From contig CAYNEO010000019.1 in assembly GCA_964396245.1 (NCBI GenBank), positions 1 through 60,752 on the forward strand: a stretch of DNA of 60,752 nucleotides, written 5' to 3'. The stretch's first letter is position 1. Each line of letters starts with the position of its first letter. Shown here piece by piece: positions 42,460 to 51,557 of the stretch. The notes beneath the pieces were generated by a model. It was not told the DNA's origin. It did no database searches and saw only the letters and a list, made by a program, of their open reading frames with translations. The translations under genes and the position numbers were made by a program. Source of the DNA: CAYNEO01 sp964396245. Lineage in GTDB: Bacteria; Zixibacteria; MSB-5A5; GN15; FEB-12.

Positions 42460-43386
42460 ATGAACGCAAAACGTCTTCTCTCGCTTCTTCTCAAGATAAT
42501 TCTCACCCTTATCGTCGTGTATTTTCTCGGGCGTCTGATGGTCAAGCACTGGACGTCGATCAAGGATTATGATTGGGATATTAACATCCCGTATCTTGTC
42601 CTCTCGTTAATCTGCGCACAGGGCGCCCTGTTCATATTTGCCATGGCGTGGCGGATGATAATCCGAAGTTTTGGTTATTCGGTGACCCCCGCTGAAGGCT
42701 TCAAGATATCCTATTTATCCAACCTGGGACGATACGTGCCGGGCAAGGTCTGGCAGTTCGTCGGCATTCTGTACCTTACCCGGAAGAAAGGGATAGCCCC
42801 GGAGCCGGCCGGAGCCTCGTTTGTCATTTACCAGGTATTCACGATCCCGGCTGCCTTTTTGGCTTTTGTTCTTGCCGGTCAGGTACAGCCGGCCATTCTC
42901 GTTGATCAGGTGCGGCTTCTCGGTCAGACATCCAGTTATGTCATCATGGGCGGGATGCTGGCGTTCAGTGCCCTTCTGGTCTTGTATCCGGACCCGTTTC
43001 TCAGGATTGTTAATGCCGCGCTGGCGCGGTTTTCGCGTCCGCCGATCGCCTTCAAGCTGGACAAATCTATTGCCCTACAAGTATTTATTGGTTATTTTTT
43101 CGGCTGGGCTGTTTATGGCCTGGCGTTCTGGTTATTTCTCCTGTCGGTGATACCGGAAGTCAGTCCCGGTCTGGTGGCCTCGATCGGCATTTTCGCGGCC
43201 TCGTACCAGATCGGGTATCTGGCGATTTTTGCGCCGGGCGGTTTTGGCCCCCGTGAGCTAGTCATGCAGGCCCTGCTGATACCGTTTGCGGGACCGATTG
43301 CGGCCGCGGTCGCAATCATAGCACGACTGTGGTCGATCTGCCTGGAATTGATCGCAGCCCTGATCGCTCTGCGGATCAAAATGTAA
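42460..43386 (+). CDS. Lysylphosphatidylglycerol synthase TM-region/flippase-like membrane protein
   Basis: A membrane protein of about 308 aa with 7-8 predicted helices, resembling the MprF-type transmembrane family (LPG_synthase_TM, 'UPF0104'): LSNLGRYVPGKVWQF, IYQVFTIPAAFLAFVLAG, and FAPGGFGPRELVMQALLIPF near the end. Family members are linked to lipid or glycan flipping, but substrate is unknown. ATG 42460 is chosen because it begins just before the first helix; GTG 42385 would add 25 residues that look unstructured. It lies between two glycosylation genes. Confidence 0.75.
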   Translation: MNAKRLLSLLLKIILTLIVVYFLGRLMVKHWTSIKDYDWDINIPYLVLSLICAQGALFIFAMAWRMIIRSFGYSVTPAEGFKISYLSNLGRYVPGKVWQFVGILYLTRKKGIAPEPAGASFVIYQVFTIPAAFLAFVLAGQVQPAILVDQVRLLGQTSSYVIMGGMLAFSALLVLYPDPFLRIVNAALARFSRPPIAFKLDKSIALQVFIGYFFGWAVYGLAFWLFLLSVIPEVSPGLVASIGIFAASYQIGYLAIFAPGGFGPRELVMQALLIPFAGPIAAAVAIIARLWSICLELIAALIALRIKM

Positions 43387-43407
43387 CGGAGAATTGAGGA
43401 GGCTTTT

Positions 43408-45867
43408 TTGGCCAAAAAGAGAAAAAAGACGCCGCGCCAGTCTCAGCCGGCGCCGTCGAAACGGTTCAACCCGGAAACATCGCCATACTTCGTCCCGATC
43501 GTCTTCGCCCTGCTGTTTGTCCTGATGGTTCTCCTGTTCAGCGAATTCCTCTTCTCGGATCAGATGCTGTACGGCTCCGATATGATCACCGCCGGCATAT
43601 TCATGCGTTCGATCTTTATCGAGCACCTCAAGGCCACCGGTCATATCCTCCAGTGGGACCCGTACATGTTCGGGGGCATACCGTTTGTCGAGGCATTCCA
43701 CGGCGATATCTTTTATCCGTTCTCTATCCTCAAGTTTTTCGGCACCCTGTACCGGATGATCGGGATCAACCTGTTTATCCACATCTATCTCGCCGGCATC
43801 TTCATGTATTTGTGCGCGCGGCAATTTCGATTATCAAAAGTGGCCTCACTGCTTGCGGGAATTTGTTACATGTTCAGTCCGTACCTCGTGTCGCTGGTCG
43901 CGCCGGGACACGACGGAAAGATTTTTGTCACCACGATTTTCCCTCTGGTGATACTGTTTCTCGAACGGGGGTTCCAGAAACGACCGTTTTTGAATTTCAC
44001 GCTGGCAGGTCTTTTTGTCGGCATTATTATCGTTTCACCGCACCCGCAGATGTCGTACTTCATGCTCTGGGCGGTGGCGTTCTACTCGGCATTCAAGCTG
44101 ATAGTCAAGCTGGTCAAGGAGAAGTCGATCGTACCCGTTATCAGACCGGCGCTGCTGGTGGTCTACGCGGTGGTGATCGGCCTGCTCATATCGGCGGTGC
44201 AATTCTATCCGGGTTATGAGTACACCACGAAGTTCTCGCCTCGCGCCGACGCCAAGCGCGGATGGGACTGGGCGACATCGTGGTCGATGCACCAGGAGGG
44301 TGTTCTCTCGCTGTTGATTCCCGAGTTTGTCGGCGCCAACACGCAGGAGCGCGACAGCTACTACTGGGGGAAGAACGCGTTTAAGGATAATTCGGAAGCT
44401 GCCGGGACGGTCACTATCCTTATGGCGCTGGCCGGCTTTCTGTTCTATCGACGCAAGGAATCCTATTTCTTCGGAGGGCTGGCGATTTTCGCCTTGCTCT
44501 ACGCTTTGGGGGGGACGACGCCGGTTTTCCGGCTCTTCTACTGGATAATACCAAAAGTGTCATCGATGCGATCACCATCGATGATCATGTTCCTTTTTTC
44601 GTTCTCCGCCTCACTGCTGGCGGCCATGGGGCTTCAGTGGGTGATGGACACGAAAGGTGAGAAGGATAAAGAGAAGCGCGAGGCGCGCTTTTATTATCTG
44701 CTGTTCGGCATCCCGGCTTTCCTGCTCATGCTGGCATTTCTCTTTTCGGTGGCGGGGAAGGGCATGCTCAATCTCTGGTCGTCGATCTTCTATTCCGATG
44801 CTTCCCGCACAATGGTGCAGGAGGGGGTGAGCAAGCTCGACGTGGCCTACATGAACCTGCCGGCGATTCAAAGCGGCGCCTGGTTCGCGTTTCTCGCCAC
44901 GGCATTTGTCGCAGTCTGCATCTGGATGTACCGGAGAAGCAAGGCCGGCGTGGCGATACTGGTCGTCATGCTGGCGGTTCCGGCAGTCAATGAAGCCCGG
45001 TTCGACTCGCGGTTCATAGGTACGTTTGACCCCCAGCGCCAGTGGGCGCCCAATGTCCTCACCAATTTCTTTACCGGCAAGACCGAGAAGTTCAGGGTGT
45101 TGTACCTGTTGAATCCGAAGGAGACAATTCTGCCGTATCACGATATTGAAGTCATTGTCGGTTATCACGGCAACCAGCTTCGCTGGTACGACGACCTCAT
45201 CGGCGGAATGAACCTGGCCAATATCGTGCCGCGACCGAACCCGCACGTCATAAACCTCGCCAACGGGAAGTACATCGTGGCGCGCTCACAGATGAATTTC
45301 CCCCCGAATTATTTCGGTGCGATACCCCTGAAAACGGCGGCTGATTTCGGACAGGTAAAGATTATCGAGAACGACAATGCCCTTCCGCGGGCATTCCTGG
45401 TCGATCAATACCGGGTCATTCCGGATCGAAAAGACATTTACCCGCTGATCGATAACGGGGCGGATAACCTCCGGGAGATGGTGTATCTCGAGAAGGCGCC
45501 CGATCTTTCCGTGGCCAGGGACAGCGCCTCGGCGGACTCGGCGTGGGTTGTTTCCTACGCCACCGACTCGGTCGTGGTCGGGGTACAGGCGACGGCGAAT
45601 AAATTGCTAGTTTTGACCGATAACTACTATGATGCCTGGCATGCTTATATCGACGGCAAACCGGCTGAAGTCCTGCGAGCCGATGGATCCTTCCGGGCGG
45701 TCGCAATTCCGGCCGGTTCCAGCCAGGTGTTGTTCAAATACCACTCATCGCGATACGAGACCGGAGCATGGGTGACCGTATTGACTTTGATATACGTGCT
45801 CGGTATACTTGGCTTCTATTTTGTCCAGTCACGACGACATCCTGAGGAAGAAGAGATCGAAGAATGA
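43408..45867 (+). CDS. YfhO-family multi-pass membrane protein (GT-C-like)
   Basis: An 819-aa protein of the bacterial YfhO family. The N-terminal half has about a dozen transmembrane helices with extracytoplasmic loops such as SDMITAGIFMRSIFIEHL and GILQWDPYMFGGIPFVEAFHG-like text, resembling GT-C glycosyltransferases; the C-terminal part is a soluble beta-rich domain (ALPRAFLVDQYRVI ... LVLTDNYYDAWHAYIDGKPA) seen in YfhO proteins. TTG 43408 follows GAGGAGG. It probably adds or modifies sugars on a surface polymer at the periplasmic face. It is coupled to the next GT2 gene by ATGA. Confidence 0.85.
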   Translation: MAKKRKKTPRQSQPAPSKRFNPETSPYFVPIVFALLFVLMVLLFSEFLFSDQMLYGSDMITAGIFMRSIFIEHLKATGHILQWDPYMFGGIPFVEAFHGDIFYPFSILKFFGTLYRMIGINLFIHIYLAGIFMYLCARQFRLSKVASLLAGICYMFSPYLVSLVAPGHDGKIFVTTIFPLVILFLERGFQKRPFLNFTLAGLFVGIIIVSPHPQMSYFMLWAVAFYSAFKLIVKLVKEKSIVPVIRPALLVVYAVVIGLLISAVQFYPGYEYTTKFSPRADAKRGWDWATSWSMHQEGVLSLLIPEFVGANTQERDSYYWGKNAFKDNSEAAGTVTILMALAGFLFYRRKESYFFGGLAIFALLYALGGTTPVFRLFYWIIPKVSSMRSPSMIMFLFSFSASLLAAMGLQWVMDTKGEKDKEKREARFYYLLFGIPAFLLMLAFLFSVAGKGMLNLWSSIFYSDASRTMVQEGVSKLDVAYMNLPAIQSGAWFAFLATAFVAVCIWMYRRSKAGVAILVVMLAVPAVNEARFDSRFIGTFDPQRQWAPNVLTNFFTGKTEKFRVLYLLNPKETILPYHDIEVIVGYHGNQLRWYDDLIGGMNLANIVPRPNPHVINLANGKYIVARSQMNFPPNYFGAIPLKTAADFGQVKIIENDNALPRAFLVDQYRVIPDRKDIYPLIDNGADNLREMVYLEKAPDLSVARDSASADSAWVVSYATDSVVVGVQATANKLLVLTDNYYDAWHAYIDGKPAEVLRADGSFRAVAIPAGSSQVLFKYHSSRYETGAWVTVLTLIYVLGILGFYFVQSRRHPEEEEIEE

Positions 45868-46592
45868 CGCAAGCTCAACGGGCCCTGATCATATTCCCGA
45901 CCTATAACGAGCGGGAAAACATCGAAAAAATTGTCCACGCGGTCCTGCCGCTGGATCCCCGTATCAACGTGCTGATAGTCGATGACAACTCGCCGGACGG
46001 CACCGGCCAAATCGCCGATCGGCTCAGCGCCGCGGAGTCACAGGTAAACGTCCTGCACCGGGAAAAGAAAGAAGGGCTCGGACGGGCCTATATCGCCGGC
46101 TTCAAATGGGCGATAGAGAACAAGTATGATTTCATATTCGAGATGGATGCCGATTTCTCGCACGGACCCGAATATCTCAAGAACTTTCTTCGGGAGATTC
46201 AGGACCATGATCTGGTTATCGGCTCACGGTATATCTCCGGGGTGAACGTGATCAACTGGCCGATGTCGCGTCTTCTGTTGTCATACTACGCTAACGTCTA
46301 CACTCGTATAGTCACCGGCCTGCCCCTGCGCGACGCAACCGGCGGATTCAAGTGTTTCCGGCGCGAGGTGCTCGAGACTATTAATCTCGACGAAGTCAAG
46401 TCATCCGGCTATTCCTTCCAGATCGAGATGTCGATGCGGGCATGGAAGAAGGGCTTCCGTATCAAGGAAATACCGATCGTTTTTGTTGACCGTATCGCGG
46501 GATCGTCCAAAATGTCAAAGAAGATTGTTCGCGAGGCCATCTGGATGGTCTGGCGGTTGCGACTGAAATCGATCATGGGAAAGTTTAATTAA
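45864..46592 (+). CDS. Polyprenol monophosphomannose synthase-like GT2 enzyme
   Basis: A 242-aa soluble GT2 enzyme similar to dolichyl-phosphate mannose synthase: LIIFPTYNERENIEKIV, VLIVDDNSPDGTGQIAD, FEMDADFSHGPEYL (DxD motif in MDAD), and RYISGVNVINWPMSRL, then a C-terminal region with GGFKCFRREVLE. It would make a polyprenyl-phosphate sugar donor for lumen-side GT-C enzymes such as the preceding YfhO-like protein; this is an inference from neighbourhood and family. It starts with an ATGA overlap. No transmembrane tail. Confidence 0.9.
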   Translation: MTQAQRALIIFPTYNERENIEKIVHAVLPLDPRINVLIVDDNSPDGTGQIADRLSAAESQVNVLHREKKEGLGRAYIAGFKWAIENKYDFIFEMDADFSHGPEYLKNFLREIQDHDLVIGSRYISGVNVINWPMSRLLLSYYANVYTRIVTGLPLRDATGGFKCFRREVLETINLDEVKSSGYSFQIEMSMRAWKKGFRIKEIPIVFVDRIAGSSKMSKKIVREAIWMVWRLRLKSIMGKFN

Positions 46593-46601
46593 GCCGTTTC
46601 G

Positions 46602-47483
46602 GTGTCTCAACAATACAACAGCGTCTCCACCGTTATCGTCACCTACAACTCGCAGGACTGCCTGTCCGAGTGCCTTCTCTCGCTGCACGAAGCGGTGACG
46701 CCCATTTCTCATCAACTCATAGTCGTGGATAATGACTCGGATACAAATCCCGAGGAACTGGTGCACTCTGTCTTCGCCGACGCCACTGTTATCCGTAACC
46801 GGACGAATGAAGGATTCGCGAGGGCATGCAATACCGGCGCTGCCGAGGCGGACGGTGACTATCTGCTGTTTGTCAATCCCGATGTCGTTCTGGACTCTGA
46901 TTGCGTAACCAGACTGATCGAGACTGCCGAACAAAATGAGAAAGCCGGCATGCTCGGCGCGCGAGTTCGTTATCCCGATGGCGGCTTTCAACCCTCGGCG
47001 CGCAATTTCCCGACTGCCGGCAACCTTCTGTTCTCCCGTGGTTCGTTTTTGACTCGCGCGCTCGGACATCCTCCGGGCGAACGCGGCAGGTACACGCTGC
47101 CGGATTTCGATCAAACGACGGCCGTTCCGGCGGTGGCCGGGACTCTTGTCCTGATCTGCCGCAAAACGTTTCTTGAGGCCGGCGGCTTTGATAGTGATTT
47201 CTTTATGTTTATGGAAGATACGGACTTGTGTTCCCGACTCCATGACCGGGGATATACCAATCTCTTTGTTCCGGGGGCGGGTGCGGTGCACAGATGGGGA
47301 CGCGGGGGAAAGGCCGGGAAAATACGGCGCGCCTGGTACCATCACAGGTCCCTCTTGCGGTATTTCCATAAGCATCAGCCGGGTTTGTTTTCCTACGCGG
47401 TTTTCCCGTTTTTGCTGGCTTTCAATTTTGGCTTCGTGCTCGTCCTTCCGGAACGCAGGGGAGAAAAGGAGCAGGAGTCGTGA
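46602..47483 (+). CDS. Family 2 glycosyltransferase (rhamnosyltransferase-like)
   Basis: A 293-aa GT2 enzyme with VSTVIVTYNSQDCLSECLLS, LIVVDNDSDTNPEEL, GFARACNTGAAEADGDYLLFVNPDV and MFMEDTDLCSRLHDRGYTN. The last pattern (EDTDLC) is typical of the WcaA/RfbF-type rhamnosyltransferases, so transfer of rhamnose to a lipid-linked glycan is plausible but not certain. A short hydrophobic C-terminal segment may associate with the membrane. GTG start 46602; it overlaps the next gene by 4 bases. Confidence 0.85.
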   Translation: MSQQYNSVSTVIVTYNSQDCLSECLLSLHEAVTPISHQLIVVDNDSDTNPEELVHSVFADATVIRNRTNEGFARACNTGAAEADGDYLLFVNPDVVLDSDCVTRLIETAEQNEKAGMLGARVRYPDGGFQPSARNFPTAGNLLFSRGSFLTRALGHPPGERGRYTLPDFDQTTAVPAVAGTLVLICRKTFLEAGGFDSDFFMFMEDTDLCSRLHDRGYTNLFVPGAGAVHRWGRGGKAGKIRRAWYHHRSLLRYFHKHQPGLFSYAVFPFLLAFNFGFVLVLPERRGEKEQES

Positions 47484-48559
47484 GCTTGCCGGTCCTGATC
47501 CTTGGCGTGGCCTTCAGCGCGGTCATCACCCTGATCATTATCCCGCGCCTTATCCGGGTATCCGTCAGCTACGGGCTGCTCGATCAGCCGGGTCTGCACA
47601 AACGCCACAAGCGGCCGGTACCGGTAACCGGAGGCGCCGGCCTGTTCCTTGCGGTGTGGATTACAGTACTGATATCACTGGTTGTGTTCTGGTCGTCGTT
47701 CAGTGATCTGATTCCCTCGTTGCTGTATATCTTCCTCGGGGCCGCGCTGATTTTCCTGGTCGGGATGTCCGATGACCTGGCTCCGCTTTCAGCGTGGGTG
47801 AAGCTGTCGGCCGAAATCGCCGCCGGACTCGTGCTGTATATGGGCGGGCTCAATGTCAACCCGGTGACGATCCCGTTTCATGGCAGTTTCGATGTGGGAT
47901 CTTTTTCGGTCGCAATCACGATTCTCTGGGTGGTCGGGCTGACTAACGCCATCAATATAATCGATGGCCTCGATGGTCTCGCGGGAGGAGTGTCTTTGAT
48001 AGCGGCTATAACGCTCGTGATTATCGGCGGGATGTACAAAGTCGGGGCAGTGCTGATCTTTGCATATGCCCTGATAGGTTTCCTGGTGCCGTTTTTGTTC
48101 TACAACTGGTATCCGGCCAAGATATTTCTGGGTGACAGCGGTTCATTGCAGATAGGGTATTATTTTGCCGTGATTTCTTTGCTCGTGCCGGTCAAGTCAT
48201 TCACGGCCGCCGCTCTGTATGTTCCGCTGATGGCCCTGGCAGTCCCGATTCTGGAAGCGGCGATTTCATTCGGACGGCGGCTGGCGGCCGGAAAAAACGT
48301 CATGCAGGCCGACCGTCGGCACCTGTTTCATATTCTCGCGTTCGCCGGGCTGACACCGCGACAGGTTGTTCTTGTTTTTTATGGTCTTTCGATCATGTTC
48401 AGCCTGTTCGCGCTGGCCATGTTCTTCTGGAACCGGTTGATAGTCTTCGGCATACTGGTTCTTTTTATGGTTGTTATTTTCGTGATATTTCTTATCTTAC
48501 TGAGCAATTTGCCCCGACTGCGACGGCCGGGAAGCCCGCCGGGGCATGAACCCCGGTAA
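47480..48559 (+). CDS. Undecaprenyl-phosphate GlcNAc-1-phosphate transferase-like (WecA/TagO type)
   Basis: A 359-aa polytopic MraY/WecA-family phosphoglycosyltransferase. Helices alternate with conserved cytoplasmic motifs: KRPVPVTGGAGLF, GMSDDLAPLSAWVKL, NAINIIDGLDGLAGGVSL, FLGDSGSLQIGYYFA and the C-terminal HxxH-type DRRHLFHIL. It would start synthesis of an undecaprenyl-linked surface glycan with GlcNAc-1-P or a related sugar. GTG start at 47480, overlapping the preceding GT2. It closes the glycan block before accA. Confidence 0.9.
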   Translation: MSLPVLILGVAFSAVITLIIIPRLIRVSVSYGLLDQPGLHKRHKRPVPVTGGAGLFLAVWITVLISLVVFWSSFSDLIPSLLYIFLGAALIFLVGMSDDLAPLSAWVKLSAEIAAGLVLYMGGLNVNPVTIPFHGSFDVGSFSVAITILWVVGLTNAINIIDGLDGLAGGVSLIAAITLVIIGGMYKVGAVLIFAYALIGFLVPFLFYNWYPAKIFLGDSGSLQIGYYFAVISLLVPVKSFTAAALYVPLMALAVPILEAAISFGRRLAAGKNVMQADRRHLFHILAFAGLTPRQVVLVFYGLSIMFSLFALAMFFWNRLIVFGILVLFMVVIFVIFLILLSNLPRLRRPGSPPGHEPR

Positions 48560-48585
48560 GTCAATTCTTGAAGGGGTGTTGGCAT

Positions 48586-49545
48586 ATGGCTGAAGGTCTG
48601 ATTCTGGAATTTGAACGACCGATAGTCGAACTCGAAAAGAAGATCTCCGACATGAAGGATTTTTCGGTCGGGGAGAATATCGAACTACAGGGCGAGATCG
48701 CCTCAATGCAGCGCAAGCTGGACAAGCTGCGCACCGAGATATACTCCAACCTGACCCGCTGGCAGCGAGTCCAGATTTCCCGCCACTCCAAACGACCCTA
48801 TACGCTGGATTATGTCCGGCTCATGTGCACCGAGTGGGTGGAGCTCCACGGTGATCGCGGCTATGCCGATGATGCGGCCATGGTCGGCGGTTTTGCGCGT
48901 ATCGACGACCGTCCGGTGATGCTTGTGGGCCAGCAGAAGGGCCGCGATACCAAGCAGAAGCTGTACCGCAATTTCGGCATGGCCCATCCGGAAGGATACC
49001 GGAAAGCACGCCGGCTGTTCTATCTTGCCCAGAAGTTCAATATCCCCATTGTCATCCTGATCGACACGCCCGGAGCGTTTCCGGGAATCGGCGCCGAGGA
49101 GCGCGGTCAGGCGGAAGCCATTGCAAAGAATATCGAGGTAATGTTCCAGATCAAGGTGCCGATTGTGGTCGTGATAATCGGCGAAGGCGCTTCCGGCGGG
49201 GCACTGGGAATCGGTATCGGTGATCGCGTCTATATGCTCGAATATTCGTGGTACTCGGTGATATCTCCCGAGGGCTGCGCGGCAATTCTGTGGCGCGATG
49301 CCGCCAAGGCGTCGGAGGCGGCGGAATCGCTGAAGCCGACATCGGATGATTTGCTCGATCTTGGTATAATAGATAAGATCATTCCCGAACCGCCCACCGG
49401 CGCGCACAATGATCCTGAGACGACCGCTGCCTCGGTTAAGGCCCAGATTCTGGCGGCGCTTGACGAACTGGCGGCATTGTCGACAGAAGCGTTGCTGTCG
49501 CAACGACTGGCCAAATACCGGGTTATGGGCGAATTCGAGGAATAG
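48586..49545 (+). CDS. accA: Acetyl-CoA carboxylase carboxyltransferase subunit alpha
   Basis: One half of the carboxyltransferase that moves CO2 from carboxybiotin to acetyl-CoA. It has LEFERPIVELEKKISD, RPYTLDYVRLMCTEW, PEGYRKARRLFYLAQKF, LIDTPGAFPGIGAEERGQ and the conserved ISPEGCAAILWRD. 319 aa is the normal length. Start ATG 48586 follows GAAGGGGTG; the in-frame TTG 48568 is rejected. Its partner accD is not in the window, and accB/accC are 23 kb away, so the complex is split over several loci. Confidence 0.97.
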   Translation: MAEGLILEFERPIVELEKKISDMKDFSVGENIELQGEIASMQRKLDKLRTEIYSNLTRWQRVQISRHSKRPYTLDYVRLMCTEWVELHGDRGYADDAAMVGGFARIDDRPVMLVGQQKGRDTKQKLYRNFGMAHPEGYRKARRLFYLAQKFNIPIVILIDTPGAFPGIGAEERGQAEAIAKNIEVMFQIKVPIVVVIIGEGASGGALGIGIGDRVYMLEYSWYSVISPEGCAAILWRDAAKASEAAESLKPTSDDLLDLGIIDKIIPEPPTGAHNDPETTAASVKAQILAALDELAALSTEALLSQRLAKYRVMGEFEE

Positions 49546-49573
49546 CGGGAAATGACAGTGAAGGAGTTTTAAT

Positions 49574-49744
49574 ATGGCCCTGCCAAAAGAGTTGTTCGAG
49601 AAGCTGGTCTGCCCCAATTGCTGCGGAGACCTGACCTATCGAGAATCCGACAATCGCCTCGATTGTCACAACTGCAAATTGAGCTACACGGTGACTGATG
49701 ATATCCCTGTTCTTCTTGTTGATGAAGCGGAGAAGCTGCAGTAG
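49574..49744 (+). CDS. Trm112-like zinc-ribbon protein (YcaR/UPF0434 type)
   Basis: A 56-aa protein read from ATG 49574 to TAG 49742-49744. Sequence features are ELFEKLVCPNCCGDL, then LDCHNCKLSYTVTDDIPVLL: two CxxC pairs typical of the Trm112/YcaR small zinc-ribbon family. Family members activate methyltransferases or occur near lipid A genes; the exact partner here is unknown. Ribosome binding site AAGGAG lies at 49561. It lies 28 bases after accA and 17 before the EIIA gene. Confidence 0.8.
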   Translation: MALPKELFEKLVCPNCCGDLTYRESDNRLDCHNCKLSYTVTDDIPVLLVDEAEKLQ

Positions 49745-49761
49745 CAGTAAAGGTTGTTGAA

Positions 49762-50214
49762 ATGAAACTGTCCAAGTTCTGCGACGAAAGTCTGATTGTA
49801 TTTGATCTGAAAGCCAAAACCAAGGACGAGGTGATCACGGAGCTGGTCGATCTTGCCGCGGGTTCCAACATGATTAAGGACCACGATGAACTCCTGAAGG
49901 ATATACAGGAACGAGAGAACCTCGTCACTACCGGCGTCGGGTATGGCGTCGCGTTTCCTCATGCCAAGACGAAGTCGGCAAAAGGTATTGTGATTGCCTT
50001 CGGTCGGAGCAACGAGGGGATTGAATTCGATGCCATGGACCACAAGCCGGTGCATCTGTTCTTTCTCATCGCGGCCCCCGAGGACGCCGTCGGCGCTCAT
50101 CTGAACGTGATGGCGCGGCTGTCGTATTTGATGAAATCCGAGGAAAACCGCGAGAAGCTGCTCAAGGCGACCTCGCCGGGCGATGTCCTGGCATTGATGG
50201 ACAACGTAGAGTAA
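49762..50214 (+). CDS. PTS EIIA-type (Ntr/fructose family) phosphocarrier
   Basis: A 150-aa EIIA domain resembling PtsN/EIIA-Ntr. The phosphorylated histidine is H67 in VGYGVAFPHAKTKS, followed by VHLFFLIAAPEDAVGAHLNVMARL. It may be part of a regulatory phosphorelay rather than sugar transport, because no EIIB/EIIC is near it. In some bacteria such proteins influence carbon/nitrogen signalling; that role is an inference here. It is followed by mreC after 60 bases. Confidence 0.9.
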   Translation: MKLSKFCDESLIVFDLKAKTKDEVITELVDLAAGSNMIKDHDELLKDIQERENLVTTGVGYGVAFPHAKTKSAKGIVIAFGRSNEGIEFDAMDHKPVHLFFLIAAPEDAVGAHLNVMARLSYLMKSEENREKLLKATSPGDVLALMDNVE

Positions 50215-50274
50215 AGAAATCATACCTCCGGGCCGATATGTGAAAGAGGGAATACAGCCAGGGCGGCTATACAC

Positions 50275-51066
50275 ATGAATTGGATTTCAAACCTCTTTTC
50301 CAGATACTGGCGCAACGTTCACCTCGGTACAGTTGTTCTGCTTTCGATTCTCCTGATTATCGGTATTCCCGCCATCAATAAATTCGTATCGGAAGTCGCC
50401 GTCGGCATTTTCTATTACCCCTTCTTCAAGGTCGAGAGCTCCATTGTCGAATTAGTTGATGTACGCAATGAAAGCCGCGAGCTCCGCCAGATGCTGGTCG
50501 AATCCTCGGTGAAGATATCGGCGCTGGAGGAGCAAATGCGCGAAAATGAGCGGCTCCGGGCGGTGCTGGGCTTCGATCCGCCGCCGGGCTACGATCTTGT
50601 GCCAGCCAAGGTCATTTCGGTGTCGAGCGACAAGGTCCCGATTTCCGCGGTCATCAACAAAGGCAGTCAGGATTCTGTCCGGGTGAATCAGGCCGTAATC
50701 AACGAAGACGGTTTGATCGGTCGAATTGTCGAGGTCATGCCGGACTTCTCCACGGTTCAGCTTCTAACGGATCCGGCCAACCGGGTCGCCGTCAGGGTCA
50801 CCGAAAGCAGGGATATGGGTATCGCCAAGTATGGAATTTCTGAGGGCATGTATCTGGATAATTTCCCGATTCAGGGCAGGGTCGAACCCGGTAATACGGT
50901 AATATCGTCCGGGCTGGGCGGTGTTTATCCGGGCGGGCTGAAAGTCGGGACGGTTCGCTCGGTCAAGCGGCCGGAGGATGCCCCGTTCTGCGACGTGAAA
51001 CTCGACCCGACAGCCAATTTCTACAGTCTGGACGAACTCTTTGTGTTGAGGTCGCAGCCGCGATGA
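50275..51066 (+). CDS. mreC: Rod-shape-determining protein MreC
   Basis: A periplasmic scaffold of the elongasome. An N-terminal transmembrane helix (residues 15-35) is followed by a coiled coil (RNESRELRQMLVESSVKISALEEQM) and the beta-barrel domains with INKGSQDSVRVNQAVINEDGLIG and SSGLGGVYPGGLKVGTV. 263 aa is typical. MreB, usually just upstream, is not here; the upstream gene is EIIA, so MreB must be elsewhere. The stop overlaps mreD by 4 bases (ATGA). Confidence 0.94.
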   Translation: MNWISNLFSRYWRNVHLGTVVLLSILLIIGIPAINKFVSEVAVGIFYYPFFKVESSIVELVDVRNESRELRQMLVESSVKISALEEQMRENERLRAVLGFDPPPGYDLVPAKVISVSSDKVPISAVINKGSQDSVRVNQAVINEDGLIGRIVEVMPDFSTVQLLTDPANRVAVRVTESRDMGIAKYGISEGMYLDNFPIQGRVEPGNTVISSGLGGVYPGGLKVGTVRSVKRPEDAPFCDVKLDPTANFYSLDELFVLRSQPR

Positions 51067-51548
51067 AAGTGATAGCCTATATCCTGTACCTGTTTCTGAT
51101 TGGACTTTACCAGGTGATATTCCGTGATATCACGGGCATCTACGGCGCCAGTATCAACCTGGCGGCGTTTATCGTGCTCGCGGTAGCCATCTACAAGTCA
51201 GAGCTGGCGGCGGCATGGTTCGGCTTTGCCGCGGGTGTGGTTCTTGCGGCGGGCAATCCTCCGCTGATGGGCTGGCAGGCGCTCGCGCTCGCCCTGCTCG
51301 GGGTCTTCGCGTATAATGTAAAGGAGCGGCTGAACCTCGAGTCACTGTATGCAAAGATATTGTTGATTTTCGGGGGAGTCCTGCTTCATAATGTCGTGAC
51401 GTTGTTAATCGACGGGGGCGACGCTTTTCTGTACCGACTGGTATCGGAGTCGCTGACGGGTGCGGTCTACACCAGTGCACTGGCGATCGTGTTTTTCCTC
51501 TTCAAAGAAGAGGTCGTCACCCCGGCAAAAGTAAAATCGGTATTCTAA
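51063..51548 (+). CDS. mreD: Rod-shape-determining protein MreD
   Basis: A 161-aa polytopic membrane protein of the elongasome with about five helices (VIAYILYLFLIGLYQVIF, AAFIVLAVAIYKSELAA, WFGFAAGVVLAAGNPPLMG, ILLIFGGVLLHNVVTLLI, and VYTSALAIVFFLFKEEV). It is short and poorly conserved, as MreD usually is, but the length, topology and position between mreC and pbp2 support it. ATGA overlap with mreC. Confidence 0.85.
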   Translation: MKVIAYILYLFLIGLYQVIFRDITGIYGASINLAAFIVLAVAIYKSELAAAWFGFAAGVVLAAGNPPLMGWQALALALLGVFAYNVKERLNLESLYAKILLIFGGVLLHNVVTLLIDGGDAFLYRLVSESLTGAVYTSALAIVFFLFKEEVVTPAKVKSVF

Positions 51549-51557
51549 GACGAGTCA